Source: a virus | Length of the DNA: 64,000 bases | Reading direction: 5' to 3' (one strand) | Virus record (IMG/VR): IMGVR_UViG_3300035180_001778 | Coordinates: 1 to 64,000 of that record | Part shown: positions 46,999 through 55,887 of the stretch, piece by piece | Numbering within the stretch: position 1 is the first letter of the stretch | Layout of the letters: each line of letters begins with the position of its first letter | Made by a program: the position numbers and the translations under genes | The notes under the pieces: model-generated | What the model saw: only the letters and a program-made list of their open reading frames with translations | What the model was told of the DNA's origin: nothing | Databases searched by the model: none

Positions 46999-47462
46999 TG
47001 AGCACCCGAGGTTGCGTGGCAGTGGGCAATTACTCCCAGTGGCAAGGCGTCTACAACCACTGCGATTCGTACCCCACAGGTCTTGGGAAAGAGTTGTGGG
47101 ATTGGGTGCAACAGGCCGGCAAAACGGGTCTGGGTTTTGACTCCCATCTCAAACTCTTGCTCAAATCGAAGAGGTGGGAAGCCTTCGTTGGCAAGAGGGA
47201 GGTAGACGAATCTGAACCCTTGATGACCAGTGAGAGATACAACTTCGATATCAGGTGGATCTATATCATCGACCCCCAAGCAGACACCCTGATCGTCTCT
47301 TACCGCAATGGGGAGGGTGGGCGGGACTCCTACGCTTTCCCGCTGGCTGGGCCCGAACCCGACTGGGCCGAACTCGAACAATGGGTGGGGAAGAACACGA
47401 CGCCGTCCACCCCGGAGCCCCCCAAGACCTTCTGGGACCAGCTCAACACGGACGAGCTGTGA
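46998..47462 (+). CDS. Conserved hypothetical (W-x-G-V-Y-x-H-x-D-S-Y-P family) with C-terminal tag
   Basis: 154 residues. RGCVAVGNYSQWQGVYNHCD then SYPTGLGKELW matches a small family seen in many bacteria and phages in which this Y-x-H-x-D-S-Y-P motif is invariant; its role is unknown. The Pro-rich linker PSTPEPPK leads into TFWDQLNTDEL, a tag variant. GTGA overlap with the next gene. Confidence 0.75.
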   Translation: MSTRGCVAVGNYSQWQGVYNHCDSYPTGLGKELWDWVQQAGKTGLGFDSHLKLLLKSKRWEAFVGKREVDESEPLMTSERYNFDIRWIYIIDPQADTLIVSYRNGEGGRDSYAFPLAGPEPDWAELEQWVGKNTTPSTPEPPKTFWDQLNTDEL

Positions 47463-47662
47463 GACTCCGTTTCAAATTCAAGGCGGCGGAGCAGGCGCAG
47501 ACTCTCTTCACGTCGTCAAAGACGACCCCCGTTGTGGGTGACGTGATCAAGGTGTACGACAAGGCGACGTGGTCGGGGAACAAGCCCACCTTGGTGCGGG
47601 TCGTCGAGATCGTCACGCACATCAAAGGCGGGGACATCTTCATCATTGAATATCTGGTGTAG
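47459..47662 (+). CDS. Small beta-barrel-like protein, 67 aa
   Basis: GTG start at 47459 overlapping the upstream stop. MRLRFKFKAAEQAQTLFTSS ... VVEIVTHIKGGDIFIIEYLV. Regular strands suggest an SH3- or ASCH-like barrel. The last codons overlap the CTGGTGTAGG promoter of rnhB. Confidence 0.65.
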   Translation: MRLRFKFKAAEQAQTLFTSSKTTPVVGDVIKVYDKATWSGNKPTLVRVVEIVTHIKGGDIFIIEYLV

Positions 47663-47670
47663 GCTCGGGT

Positions 47671-48336
47671 ATGCCCGAGCTTCCCTACGATCCTTCGAGC
47701 GACTTCCACATCATCGGCTGTGATGAGGCTGGCTACGGAAGCTGGGCTGGGCCTCTTGTCGCTGCGGTCGTGATCGCCCCAGCGGGTTGGTGTGGCTCGC
47801 CTCGGATTCGGGACTCGAAAGACCTCACGGAGAAGAGGCGCAAGCTCGCTTTTGACGAGCTGATGGCCGACCCCTCCATCAACTGGCTCTGGCGCTTCTC
47901 GGACTCGGTCGAGATCGACGCGAAAGGGGTCTACGTGTGTCTTTGCCAGATGCACACGGCCAACGTCGCATGGGCACAGGCTCTCATGAAGGAGAGCCAC
48001 CCGGGCTCGACCATGGCCATCGTGGATGGGAACCTCAAGATTGAAGGGGCTCGGAGCATACACAAAGCGGACAGCTTCATCCCGGCGGTCTCCGCTGCCA
48101 GCATCATCGCCAAGACCATTCAGAGCGAGATGATGATCGAGATGGGCAAGCTCTACCCCGAGTATGGCTTCGAGCAGCACAAGGGCTACGGCGGAGACGA
48201 CGCCCACCAACACACGCGGGCTCTTCAGGCGCACGGACCTTGCTCGATCCACAGGCGAAGCTACGAACCCGTGGCCCGAGTCCTCCGGGAGCGGTCCGTG
48301 GATGAGCCGCTCCTTTCTTGGGAGGTCGACCTGTAA
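47671..48336 (+). CDS. rnhB: Ribonuclease HII
   Basis: 221 residues. The acidic catalytic set is present: GCDEAGYGSWAGPL (D and E at about 16-17), MAIVDGNLKI (Asp about 114) and SIHKADSFIPAVSAASIIAK (Asp about 133). It removes RNA from RNA-DNA hybrids during replication. Full family length. The start is 7 bp after TGTAGG, so leaderless, and the ATG sits in the 4-base loop of a GCTCGGG / CCCGAGC hairpin. Confidence 0.95.
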   Translation: MPELPYDPSSDFHIIGCDEAGYGSWAGPLVAAVVIAPAGWCGSPRIRDSKDLTEKRRKLAFDELMADPSINWLWRFSDSVEIDAKGVYVCLCQMHTANVAWAQALMKESHPGSTMAIVDGNLKIEGARSIHKADSFIPAVSAASIIAKTIQSEMMIEMGKLYPEYGFEQHKGYGGDDAHQHTRALQAHGPCSIHRRSYEPVARVLRERSVDEPLLSWEVDL

Positions 48337-48343
48337 TTCCAGG

Positions 48344-48371
48344 TTGATCCCCAAGCTGGTCGTCCTGTAGG
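48344..48371 (+). promoter_or_regulatory. TTGATC-N16-TGTAGG promoter for 48378
   Basis: TTGATC, 16 bases, TGTAGG, 6 bases to ATG 48378. Confidence 0.8.
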
Positions 48372-48377
48372 AGATCC

Positions 48378-48719
48378 ATGCGTAACACCGGCAAGCTCAT
48401 CGCCTTCCCCGAGTTCGGCTGCTTCATGATGGTGAAGGAGGGACCCCTCCCCGCTGAAGTGCCCATCGAGTTCGAGGACATCTGGCTGGACGGCACCCTT
48501 CTGACGTGCGCGATGTTCAACGACAACACCCCCGACATCGAGAACATCGGGGAGTTCGAGATCATCTGCGGGCACGTCGTGAACGCGGCCAACAAGACGT
48601 TCGGCACCACCTTCGTCTGCGAGGACTTCAACCAAATGGGGGTCGAGAGTCACGCCAGCGACCCCTGTGAGTGCCGCGAGGAAGCTCGGGCTCTGCACTC
48701 GGACGGCGTGGGGAACTGA
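48378..48719 (+). CDS. Acidic hypothetical protein, 113 aa
   Basis: MRNTGKLIAFPEFGCFMMVK. Highly acidic, with conserved-looking FNDNTPDIENIGEFEIICGH. Three Cys near the end (CEDF ... CECREE). Leaderless promoter. Function unknown. Confidence 0.7.
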   Translation: MRNTGKLIAFPEFGCFMMVKEGPLPAEVPIEFEDIWLDGTLLTCAMFNDNTPDIENIGEFEIICGHVVNAANKTFGTTFVCEDFNQMGVESHASDPCECREEARALHSDGVGN

Positions 48720-48721
48720 CC

Positions 48722-49022
48722 ATGATCAAAGCAAGCGAAATCGAAGAGCGCGTCCGCGTCGTGGACGCGCAAATCATCAAGCAGGGGAGGAACACATCGA
48801 TCGGGTGATCGAAACGGATTGGCAGCCGGGGTCAACGATCCTCGTCAGCTTCGATCAGCAGTTCACGTCTCGTATCCTCGACGAGCTGAAGTCGAGGATA
48901 CGAGACCGAAGGCGGGTGGCACGTCGAGAAGGGCGGGGGCGACCAGAGGGATGAGGGATGGTGGCTACTGGCTCAAGCTCACGAAGCGTGTGGCCTCCGC
49001 CAGCAGCTTCTACGAACGATAG
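48722..49022 (+). CDS. Hypothetical protein, several frameshifts
   Basis: MIKASEIEERVRVVDAQIIK reads from 48722; a missing G at AGGGGAGG (about 48787) restores EEHIDRVIETDWQPGSTILV and SFDQQFTSRILDELKS. A 16-bp inverted repeat follows (48867-48906), after which at least one more shift is needed to reach GGYWLKLTKRVASASSFYER at 49022. The coincidence of the palindrome with the break suggests a template-switch change or poor sequence. Function unknown. Confidence 0.5.
48867..48906. repeat. 16-bp perfect inverted repeat in a broken gene
   Basis: GTCTCGTATCCTCGAC and its complement with an 8-base loop, just where the reading frame of 48722-49022 is lost. Confidence 0.85.
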
Positions 49023-49043
49023 GCGGTGTAGCCGGGGGAGGGC

Positions 49044-49976
49044 ATGTCCTCCCCCGCGCGCCCCTTTCTCAAATGGGTTGGTGGCAAGACCACCCTTCTA
49101 TCCTTCCTCCTCAAGACCTACCCCAAGAAGATCGGGACCTACTACGAACCCTTCCTTGGGGGTGGCGCTAGTTTCTGGGCGCTCGCTCAAGAGAAGAGGT
49201 TCGAGAAGGCCGTCCTGACCGACTTGAATGCCGAGCTGGTCAACGCATACCTGATGGTCGGCGGCTTCGGTGAAGAGGTGATTCGAGACCTTCTTGCGGT
49301 ACAAACCGCGTATCGCATCGCCCCCAAGGAAACGTTCACGACCTGGCGGCAGATGGACCCGGCGCTTCTGGAGCCGGTCACCCGAGCTGTCAGGATGATC
49401 TTCCTGAATAAGACCTGCTTCAACGGCTTGTACCGGACCAACAAGAAGGGGCAGTTCAACTCTCCCTGGGGGAAAGAAGAGAACGCCTCGATTTGCGATG
49501 GGGCCAATATCTCGGCTTGTGCGGAGGTCCTCCGGAGGGTCGATTCGACACTGGACGGACTCACCATTCAGCACAAGCCGTGGTGGCAAGAGGTCTCTCA
49601 GGCTCAGCCGGGGGACCTCGTCTACTTCGATCCCCCCTACGTGCCGGTCTCTGACACCGCGAGCTTCACGGGATACACTTCAGAGGGCTTCCCTGAAGCG
49701 GAACAGAGAGCCCTCGCCAAGAGCTTCTCTGAGCTGGCAGAACGTGGGGTGGCCGTCGTCCTCTCGAACTCGGATACGCCCCTTGTGAGAGAGCTGTACG
49801 AGGGGTGGGAAATTCACGAGGTGAAGATGGGGCGCTCTATCAACTCGGACGGAGCGAAGCGCGAAGCTGTGGGCGAAGTGGTCGTGGTGGGTCGCCGGGA
49901 CGGACTCACCCCTTTCATCTCGGAGCACCAAGAAGACCCCTTCGCCTACATGAACGCCCTCATGGAAGAGTTCTAG
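49044..49976 (+). CDS. DNA N6-adenine methyltransferase (Dam / D12 class)
   Basis: 310 residues. FLKWVGGKTTLL (residues 8-19) and YYEPFLGGGASFWAL form the SAM site; YFDPPYVPVS is the D-P-P-Y catalytic motif; the order is that of alpha-class D12 enzymes such as Dam. It likely methylates adenine in a short motif, protecting phage DNA from restriction or marking it. No partner nuclease is seen, so it is a solitary methylase. GGGGGAGGG lies before the ATG and GCGGTGTAGC further up. Confidence 0.9.
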   Translation: MSSPARPFLKWVGGKTTLLSFLLKTYPKKIGTYYEPFLGGGASFWALAQEKRFEKAVLTDLNAELVNAYLMVGGFGEEVIRDLLAVQTAYRIAPKETFTTWRQMDPALLEPVTRAVRMIFLNKTCFNGLYRTNKKGQFNSPWGKEENASICDGANISACAEVLRRVDSTLDGLTIQHKPWWQEVSQAQPGDLVYFDPPYVPVSDTASFTGYTSEGFPEAEQRALAKSFSELAERGVAVVLSNSDTPLVRELYEGWEIHEVKMGRSINSDGAKREAVGEVVVVGRRDGLTPFISEHQEDPFAYMNALMEEF

Positions 49977-51225
49977 CGAACTTGACCTTCCCAGGGATGG
50001 CGATGTGGAGCCAGTGTCGGACTTGCTCCGGCACTCGGCCGGGACCGTAGGCGACCATGAGCCCAATGGCCTCGCAGAAGGCCTCCTCGGGGTTCTTGTT
50101 GGCGTAGGCTGTGATGGGTGTCGAGGGGACTCGAACGGTCTTGGTGCCCTCTGAGAGGAGCTTCTCGAAGTCGTCTCGGTTGAAGCGGTCGTGCAGGTAG
50201 GCACGGTCGTGAGACAGCGCATCGAGCTGGAGCGCAAGAACGGGGTCCGATGTCTCCAGGTGCTTCATCAGCGAATGCGTGAAATGTCCGACGTTGGGGG
50301 GCCACTTGCTCAACAGCTCGGCGATGTCGAGTTCCTTCAGGTCCCCGCTGATCACGGCGTACCAGAAGTCGCTCCCATCCTTGCCGAGGTGCTTGAACAG
50401 GTGGTGGCCCATCTCGTGAGCCATCACATGGGTTGCCCACTCGGGCCGTTCTGAGATCAAGGAGGCCGTCGAGAGAGTGATGGTGCCGTCTCCGTTGTAG
50501 CGGCCCCCCTCATCGAGGGTCATCCCGAAGTCCAGGATGACCGGGAGCTGGTTCTGGATCAACCAGGGGAGAATCTTGGCGGCTTTGGTCTTGTAGTCCT
50601 GGAGCCCCTGCTTCAGCTTCGAGAGAACCTTCTCATTCCAATGCGTATCGGACAAGTCGGTTCGATCGGACTTGAACCCGTGCATGATCACCTGGAATCC
50701 TTCCAAGGTGATCGTCTCATCCTTCGGGACATCAACAGGGATTTCGGGCGCCATCCCATTTGTCTTGAGCATCTCGAAGACTTCACGCATCGCTGTCCAG
50801 AAGACTCGGGCTTTGGCTTGAACGCGAGCCTTCCACTTGGGGGCATTGCGCTCGAACTCCAAGAACCGGCTCTCCTCGGAGTAATACTCGTTGGCAAACC
50901 CGATGGGCATGCTCTTCAGCTCCGACATCCATGTCCAAGCGACCGCACGAGTCTTGTGGTCGATCCAAGAGACATCGTGTCCTGTTGCCTTGGAAATGTC
51001 GTACTTGACGGCGTCCCCAAGGAAGTGCTTGAAGAACATGTCATCGAACCGATTGGAGTAGATCCGAATCGCTACCCGCAGCTCATGCGCTGTCTTGTAG
51101 TCTTTGACCAGGGGTATGTTCTTGACCAGCGTCAAGAAGTCCTTCCGGAGCTTCTCGATGAGAGCAAGGTCGACCATGACCTTGTCGGCGATCAGGAACC
51201 TGGCGAGAACTCGGTGAGCGATCAT
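49960..51225 (-). CDS. Zinc metalloprotease (HExxH)
   Basis: 421 residues from MIAHRVLARFLIADKVMVDL; start in ATGA overlap with the topoisomerase stop. Catalytic HVMAHEMGHHLFKHLG near residue 282. A late Glu for the third ligand lies about 20-60 residues on. The N-terminus carries the R-V-L-A-R-F motif found in all four genes of this cluster. Its substrate is unknown; a virion or ejected-protein protease is possible. Converges with the methyltransferase gene (17-bp overlap). Confidence 0.8.
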   Translation of the reverse strand: MIAHRVLARFLIADKVMVDLALIEKLRKDFLTLVKNIPLVKDYKTAHELRVAIRIYSNRFDDMFFKHFLGDAVKYDISKATGHDVSWIDHKTRAVAWTWMSELKSMPIGFANEYYSEESRFLEFERNAPKWKARVQAKARVFWTAMREVFEMLKTNGMAPEIPVDVPKDETITLEGFQVIMHGFKSDRTDLSDTHWNEKVLSKLKQGLQDYKTKAAKILPWLIQNQLPVILDFGMTLDEGGRYNGDGTITLSTASLISERPEWATHVMAHEMGHHLFKHLGKDGSDFWYAVISGDLKELDIAELLSKWPPNVGHFTHSLMKHLETSDPVLALQLDALSHDRAYLHDRFNRDDFEKLLSEGTKTVRVPSTPITAYANKNPEEAFCEAIGLMVAYGPGRVPEQVRHWLHIAIPGKVKFARTLP

Positions 51226-52958
51226 CGGAAGGACACCGGGCGCAGGAAGTAGTAGGCAAACCACTTCTCGCTCTCATACCCCTTCATCGCGTCCAAGAGG
51301 TCGTACATCTTGTCGCTCGGGGCCTCTCGTCGGATTTCTGCGTCCGCTGCCTTGATGCGGCGTTCGAGATTGTCGAGCCAGTGATCGAGGGCTTGGGCCA
51401 TCTTGGGATCGCTCATGTCCTGGGGGACCATCTCCGCCGTGACCTCCCGGGCGTACCGCGTCCCCTTGAAGAAGAACTGGAACCACTTGGTGTGTTGGCG
51501 CTCGCCGATGGCATCCGTGAGCTGCACGAAGGCCTTCCCGGGTGTGCCCTGCCCCCGAAGCTCCTGGTTGGCCCGCTGAGTCAACTGGAGCAGGTTGTCG
51601 AGCCACTTGTCGAGGTCCTTCGACATCGTTCCGGGGTCAACCCAGGAATCGGAGTTGTCGTCGTAGTAGCTCGCTTCCTTGTACTTCGACATGAAGCGGG
51701 CGAGGATCCGTTCCGACTGGTCATGCTCTTCGGGTTTCCCGTGGCAGCTACAGCTCTCGCACCCCTGCTTGAGGGACGCCGCCTTCTCGTGGAGCTTGTC
51801 CATGACCGTCCCATCCTTCAGATATGTGTCCTCCAGTCCGGGGACGAGATACTGGCTCTTCAGCGTGGCAGGCTCGTGGCCCACGGCTTCCGCTGTGACT
51901 TCGAGGGCTTCCTTGAACTCTTCCTTGAGCTGCTTCTCCCGCTTCTTGGGGTCTTCGGGGAGCTTGCCGCCCTTCTTCCTGGAGGCCTTGAGCTGGTCCT
52001 GCATCTCGACGTTCGCGTGCAACCCACGGATGTCCTTTGCCGAGATGTCAAATTCCTTCAGGTAGGCGTTCACCTTCTCGGCTGAGACCTTGCCCCCGTC
52101 CCACTCGAAGATACAGGACGTCTCGTTCTCGGCCGCCTCACAGGCATCCTTGAGCGCCTTGGTGATGGTCGAGTCGGTCACCTTCTTGACGTGCTTGACG
52201 CCGGACTTGCCGACGTACTTGATGGTCGCCCCGCCCTTGCTGAAGGTGATGTGGTCCTTCTGCCAGCCCGTGACCCCGAAGTGCCCGTCGTCCGCGCTCT
52301 CGTCGTTCCCGACCCGCTCGAACGTGTGATCCATCAGCATCACGGCGAGGGCCGTGAGCATCTTCTCGGGATCGCTCGACTTCAGGTCCTTCTTGGCCTT
52401 CGAGCGGACGTCGTCGATCTTGCCCCGGAGCTTCTCGATTCGCTTCGCCTTCTCCCGGTTCCGGTTGGCGATCTGCTTGTCGGAGTACTCGTAGACGGTC
52501 ATATCCTCGCCGTCTTGAGTCTTGACCTTCTTTTTCTTCTTGTAGCGGGCCGCGACTTTTTCGGTGATACCCATCATCTTGAGTTCGATCGGGGAGTAGA
52601 ACTGGAACACAGGGTTGGGAATGGTCACGGTCGACGCCGAAGAGATGTCGTCCCGCTGGAACACGTAGGGATTCCCGATGGTGCCTCCCTTGGGGTCGCG
52701 GGATGTCCACAGCTCGGACTTCCCATACACTCCCACGAAGACGATCCAAGAGCCTCCGTCGATGACCCCGAGGTAGCCTCCAACCTCTTTGGGGTTGGAG
52801 TAAATCTCCGTCAGGCCCGCGGTCAGAGCAGGGTGGTCCGCCATCTCCGGCGGTAGAGGCATCCCCCCGGAGCTTCCCCTTGCCACGACGGATCGTAGAG
52901 CGGCCTCCCGGCGGGAGACGACATGTTGAGCAGCTACTCGGAGGGACCGGCTGTGCAT
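51222..52958 (-). CDS. DNA topoisomerase IB with C-terminal repeat extension
   Basis: 578 residues from MHSRSLRVAAQHVVSRREAA, 5 bases after the upstream stop. Poxvirus-type active site: Arg in TFERVGND, Lys in KSGVKHVKKV, Arg in AKDIRGLHANVEM, His in AVGHEPATLKSQY and the nucleophile Tyr in that same segment. Residues 1-400 cover the enzyme. Residues 405-578 are extra: CESCSCHG, then RILARFMSKYKEA, then two repeats with D-x-W-L-D-N-L ... K-W-F-x-[FY]-[FY]. It relaxes supercoils. Confidence 0.9.
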   Translation of the reverse strand: MHSRSLRVAAQHVVSRREAALRSVVARGSSGGMPLPPEMADHPALTAGLTEIYSNPKEVGGYLGVIDGGSWIVFVGVYGKSELWTSRDPKGGTIGNPYVFQRDDISSASTVTIPNPVFQFYSPIELKMMGITEKVAARYKKKKKVKTQDGEDMTVYEYSDKQIANRNREKAKRIEKLRGKIDDVRSKAKKDLKSSDPEKMLTALAVMLMDHTFERVGNDESADDGHFGVTGWQKDHITFSKGGATIKYVGKSGVKHVKKVTDSTITKALKDACEAAENETSCIFEWDGGKVSAEKVNAYLKEFDISAKDIRGLHANVEMQDQLKASRKKGGKLPEDPKKREKQLKEEFKEALEVTAEAVGHEPATLKSQYLVPGLEDTYLKDGTVMDKLHEKAASLKQGCESCSCHGKPEEHDQSERILARFMSKYKEASYYDDNSDSWVDPGTMSKDLDKWLDNLLQLTQRANQELRGQGTPGKAFVQLTDAIGERQHTKWFQFFFKGTRYAREVTAEMVPQDMSDPKMAQALDHWLDNLERRIKAADAEIRREAPSDKMYDLLDAMKGYESEKWFAYYFLRPVSFR

Positions 52959-52963
52959 GGGTT

Positions 52964-54841
52964 CTACATCAGGGGCGACGTACAAGAGAAATCTCCCCCA
53001 AGAAGCTGGAACCGAGCGAGGACTTGCTCAGCGGTCACGAGGGAGGATCGCTTCAGGATGAGCTTGAAGGTTTCGAGCTGGTCACGAGACATGTCCCAGT
53101 TCATGACGTAGGACCGAAACACCTCGGCCCATGCTTCGCCAATGTTGCTCCGGCCATAATCAGAGACAGGGAGGACCTCACGAGGATCAGCATCCCACTC
53201 GTCTTCCCAGGCCTTGGTGCGAAGCTCGATGTTGGTTTCTTGAAGCTCCTTCGCGTTCGAGTCCTTGATCGATTCGTCGATGAATGCGAAGGAGGTCTTC
53301 ATCGATTCGTCGATGAGAGCAATGCCCTTTTTGGCCCAAGCCGCCAAGATAGCCTTGAACGCAGTGTTCTTTGCCTCCTCGTCAGGGTACTTGGTGAGCT
53401 TCAGGGCCAGCTTGGGTGCCGCTTTGAAGTACACGTAAAGAGCCTTGCTCTTGGCGAAGGCATCCCAGTACAGCTTCTCGATCTCGGGGGTCCCTCGCTT
53501 CCAGGTGGTGTTCGTGAACACACTGGAAAGTTCATCCCGATGCTTCTTCGCAGCCTCTTCCAGAGGGGGCCCGAACTTGGCGAGAGTCTCCTGATACCCC
53601 AATTTGGAGTCCGTCATGTTCCCCAAGGGCTCTGCAATCGCCCCGAGGAGATCGAGAATCTGGTTTTTGCCCTTCTTGATCTTCTCGGGAGGGATGATGT
53701 AGGGGTCCCTCGTCTTCTCGGGCTTCTTGTTCTTATGCACCCGGACGAGGCTCTCAAAGAACTCTCGCTGTCTTGAGGAGAGCTGATGGAACCAGTACCT
53801 ATGGCCCAGCTCGTGGGCCATATAGCCCACGATGTGTTCGCTAGGGCGGGCGTAAATCATGACGACGTCTTTGCCGATATTGTATCTACCGGCTACTCCC
53901 AGGTCCGCCCCATTTTGATTGACCCCACCGCACGACTCACATTGAATGAAGACGACACCATACCACGCAGACTCAAGCTTCTTGGCTCGAAGGCGGTTGT
54001 AGGTCTCGTCGAGGTATCTGATGTAGAGACGGGTGTCGTCAGGGGTGACCTTCGAGTCCTCGATGATGACCCGCATCCCGTACATGTCAAAGTCGGTGAC
54101 TGTCGGAGTAGGGTTCGCTTCTTGGGCTTGTGCTGAGAACTTCTCGATGAGGTCCTTTTGAACGACGTCCACCCAATCCATGATCCATCCCCCGAACCCA
54201 GAGGGAGACTTGAGCAGAAGCTTCTTGCTGGCAGCGGTGAACCCCGACTGAGTCAGGTACTCCCAACGCCGCTTGCTGTCCGCGTCGTCTCCAAAAGACT
54301 CGGCCATGCCGTTCTTGAAGGCGGCGATCAGCTCGGGGGTTGTGATGCCCTTGAGGGCTTTCTGGACAAGGCTGTCCCGCTTCGGTAGGTCCACCCTCCA
54401 GTAGTACTTGATGTAGTCGAGCAGCGTGGAGACCTGGTCTTTGAAGGCGTACTCGATGTCAATACGTATCGTCCACTTGAGATACCCCTCGATATCCCCC
54501 GGAGCCGGAGTAGGGACAGATGTCAACATCTCCGCTGACTTCTGAGCCACCATGAGGTTCTCGGCCATGATCTTGTACCGAGTGTTGATGTACTCCCGGG
54601 CCGGGGCGAACGTGATGATGCTGTTGAAGTCTTCCTGGAATTCCAGGAAGAAGGTCTTCAAGTCCGTCATGACCTTGTACGCCACGTCCTCGGGGCTATT
54701 CGAGTTCCCCAGGGGAGTCTTGAGGCGCTTCCGCAATTCGGCCTTCTTCTCTTTGAAGAACTTGCTCGAAAGGAAGAACTCCGGGTCAGGAGCCTTCTTC
54801 GCCCCAAGGAATCGGGAAACTACACGAGAGGATAGAGACAT
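52964..54841 (-). CDS. Large zinc metalloprotease (HExxH)
   Basis: 625 residues. Catalytic VGYMAHELGHRYWFHQ at about residue 340, C-E-S-C just before it, and a helical C-terminal half with an internal IDES[MI]K repeat. MSLSSRVVSRFLGAKK opens it and AEQVLARFQLLGGD nearly ends it, both versions of the R-V-[LV]-[AS]-R-F motif. Distant from the other protease at 49960. The stop precedes the topoisomerase start by 5 bases. Confidence 0.8.
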   Translation of the reverse strand: MSLSSRVVSRFLGAKKAPDPEFFLSSKFFKEKKAELRKRLKTPLGNSNSPEDVAYKVMTDLKTFFLEFQEDFNSIITFAPAREYINTRYKIMAENLMVAQKSAEMLTSVPTPAPGDIEGYLKWTIRIDIEYAFKDQVSTLLDYIKYYWRVDLPKRDSLVQKALKGITTPELIAAFKNGMAESFGDDADSKRRWEYLTQSGFTAASKKLLLKSPSGFGGWIMDWVDVVQKDLIEKFSAQAQEANPTPTVTDFDMYGMRVIIEDSKVTPDDTRLYIRYLDETYNRLRAKKLESAWYGVVFIQCESCGGVNQNGADLGVAGRYNIGKDVVMIYARPSEHIVGYMAHELGHRYWFHQLSSRQREFFESLVRVHKNKKPEKTRDPYIIPPEKIKKGKNQILDLLGAIAEPLGNMTDSKLGYQETLAKFGPPLEEAAKKHRDELSSVFTNTTWKRGTPEIEKLYWDAFAKSKALYVYFKAAPKLALKLTKYPDEEAKNTAFKAILAAWAKKGIALIDESMKTSFAFIDESIKDSNAKELQETNIELRTKAWEDEWDADPREVLPVSDYGRSNIGEAWAEVFRSYVMNWDMSRDQLETFKLILKRSSLVTAEQVLARFQLLGGDFSCTSPLM

Positions 54842-54844
54842 GGT

Positions 54845-55852
54845 TCAGTCTTCCCCGTCGTCGAGCATGGCGGCCTGGGTGTAACGAGCGAGCACCTTCT
54901 GAGCAAGAGCCGGCGGAGGGTCGTGCCAGATCTTGTAGAGGCCGATGATTTGGTTCTTCTTCCGGCCCTTGGGGACGGGCTCAATCTCGATGATGGGGTT
55001 CCCCTTGACGTCGAGCCCCACGGAGACGATCCTGCCCTTCTTGTTCTTGTACTTGCCGTACAGAATCCGGTCCCCCACATCGAAGAATCCCCGAGCGGAC
55101 ACGCTTTTCGAGGCGGTCATGTGGTGCGAGTAGACTTCGAGAAACTGCGCCTCGAACTCCCCAATCCGAGTTGAATCGTTCTCGTCGATCTTCACGTTCG
55201 CTGGGACCAAGACGTAAGCAGTTGCCATCTCGTATTCTTCGCTGATGTTCGTCTGAAGGATGGACCCACCCATTGCCGCCAGCTCGTGTTCGAGCCTCTT
55301 GACCATGGTCTGTGCGAGTTCCACAGACCATCCGCCAAAAGGGATGTCGAACTCGACGTAGCCCTTGAGAGGGAGTTGCTGTCCCTTCTCGTGGTGGCTC
55401 TTTCGAAAGCGAACCAGGTACTCGATGTACTTCGCGTCGTGGGGGGAAACGAAGACAGCGACCACGTCAGCTACCCGGACGCTGGCCGTCACGACCTCAT
55501 ACCCTCGCATCTGGGCGAAGTGTGTTGCCATCTTGAAGGACGGCGTCCAGGAGAGGAACTTCCGGACGATCGCCGGCTTGTCCACGGGCTCCCCTCGGTA
55601 GAGCGTGACCTCTGCCCCATGCTTGCTGTGGACCAGGTTGCGGACTGGCGTGTAGAGGTCGTACAGCTCGTCAGCATGGGCTTCCAGGGCCGGCGCAGAG
55701 CCTCCGAACACCCCGTGAAGGAAAGTCTCCACGCCGTGCTTCAAGTCGCTCGGAAGAGCCTCGAACACCGCAAGAGCGGCCTCTCGAACAGCCCCGTCCG
55801 TAGCGAGAGTCCCCGCGTATCTTTGCGCCACTTTTGAGGAAGCCGGAGCCAT
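54845..55852 (-). CDS. Putative ADP-ribosyltransferase with SH3-like C-terminal part and acidic tail
   Basis: 335 residues. Residues 80-150 follow the R-S-E ADP-ribosyltransferase pattern: EVTLYRGEP (Arg86), FLSWTPSFKMATHFA (S-x-T-x-S at 101-105), then KYIEYLVRFR (Glu144). Such enzymes use NAD to modify proteins; T4 Alt, packaged and injected, is a phage example. Residues 265-310 resemble a small KOW/SH3 part (GFFDVGDRILYGKYKNKKGR). SKVAQRYAG near the start and QKVLARYTQAAMLDDGED at the end combine the cluster motif and an acidic tail. The function is inferred from motifs only. Confidence 0.6.
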   Translation of the reverse strand: MAPASSKVAQRYAGTLATDGAVREAALAVFEALPSDLKHGVETFLHGVFGGSAPALEAHADELYDLYTPVRNLVHSKHGAEVTLYRGEPVDKPAIVRKFLSWTPSFKMATHFAQMRGYEVVTASVRVADVVAVFVSPHDAKYIEYLVRFRKSHHEKGQQLPLKGYVEFDIPFGGWSVELAQTMVKRLEHELAAMGGSILQTNISEEYEMATAYVLVPANVKIDENDSTRIGEFEAQFLEVYSHHMTASKSVSARGFFDVGDRILYGKYKNKKGRIVSVGLDVKGNPIIEIEPVPKGRKKNQIIGLYKIWHDPPPALAQKVLARYTQAAMLDDGED

Positions 55853-55887
55853 GTATCTACGGAGAGGGCCCTATCAATACTTTCCGG

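Noticed and set aside
47443-48354. A 303-codon minus-strand frame opposite rnhB
   Set aside because: RNase HII motifs and the leaderless promoter are on the plus strand.
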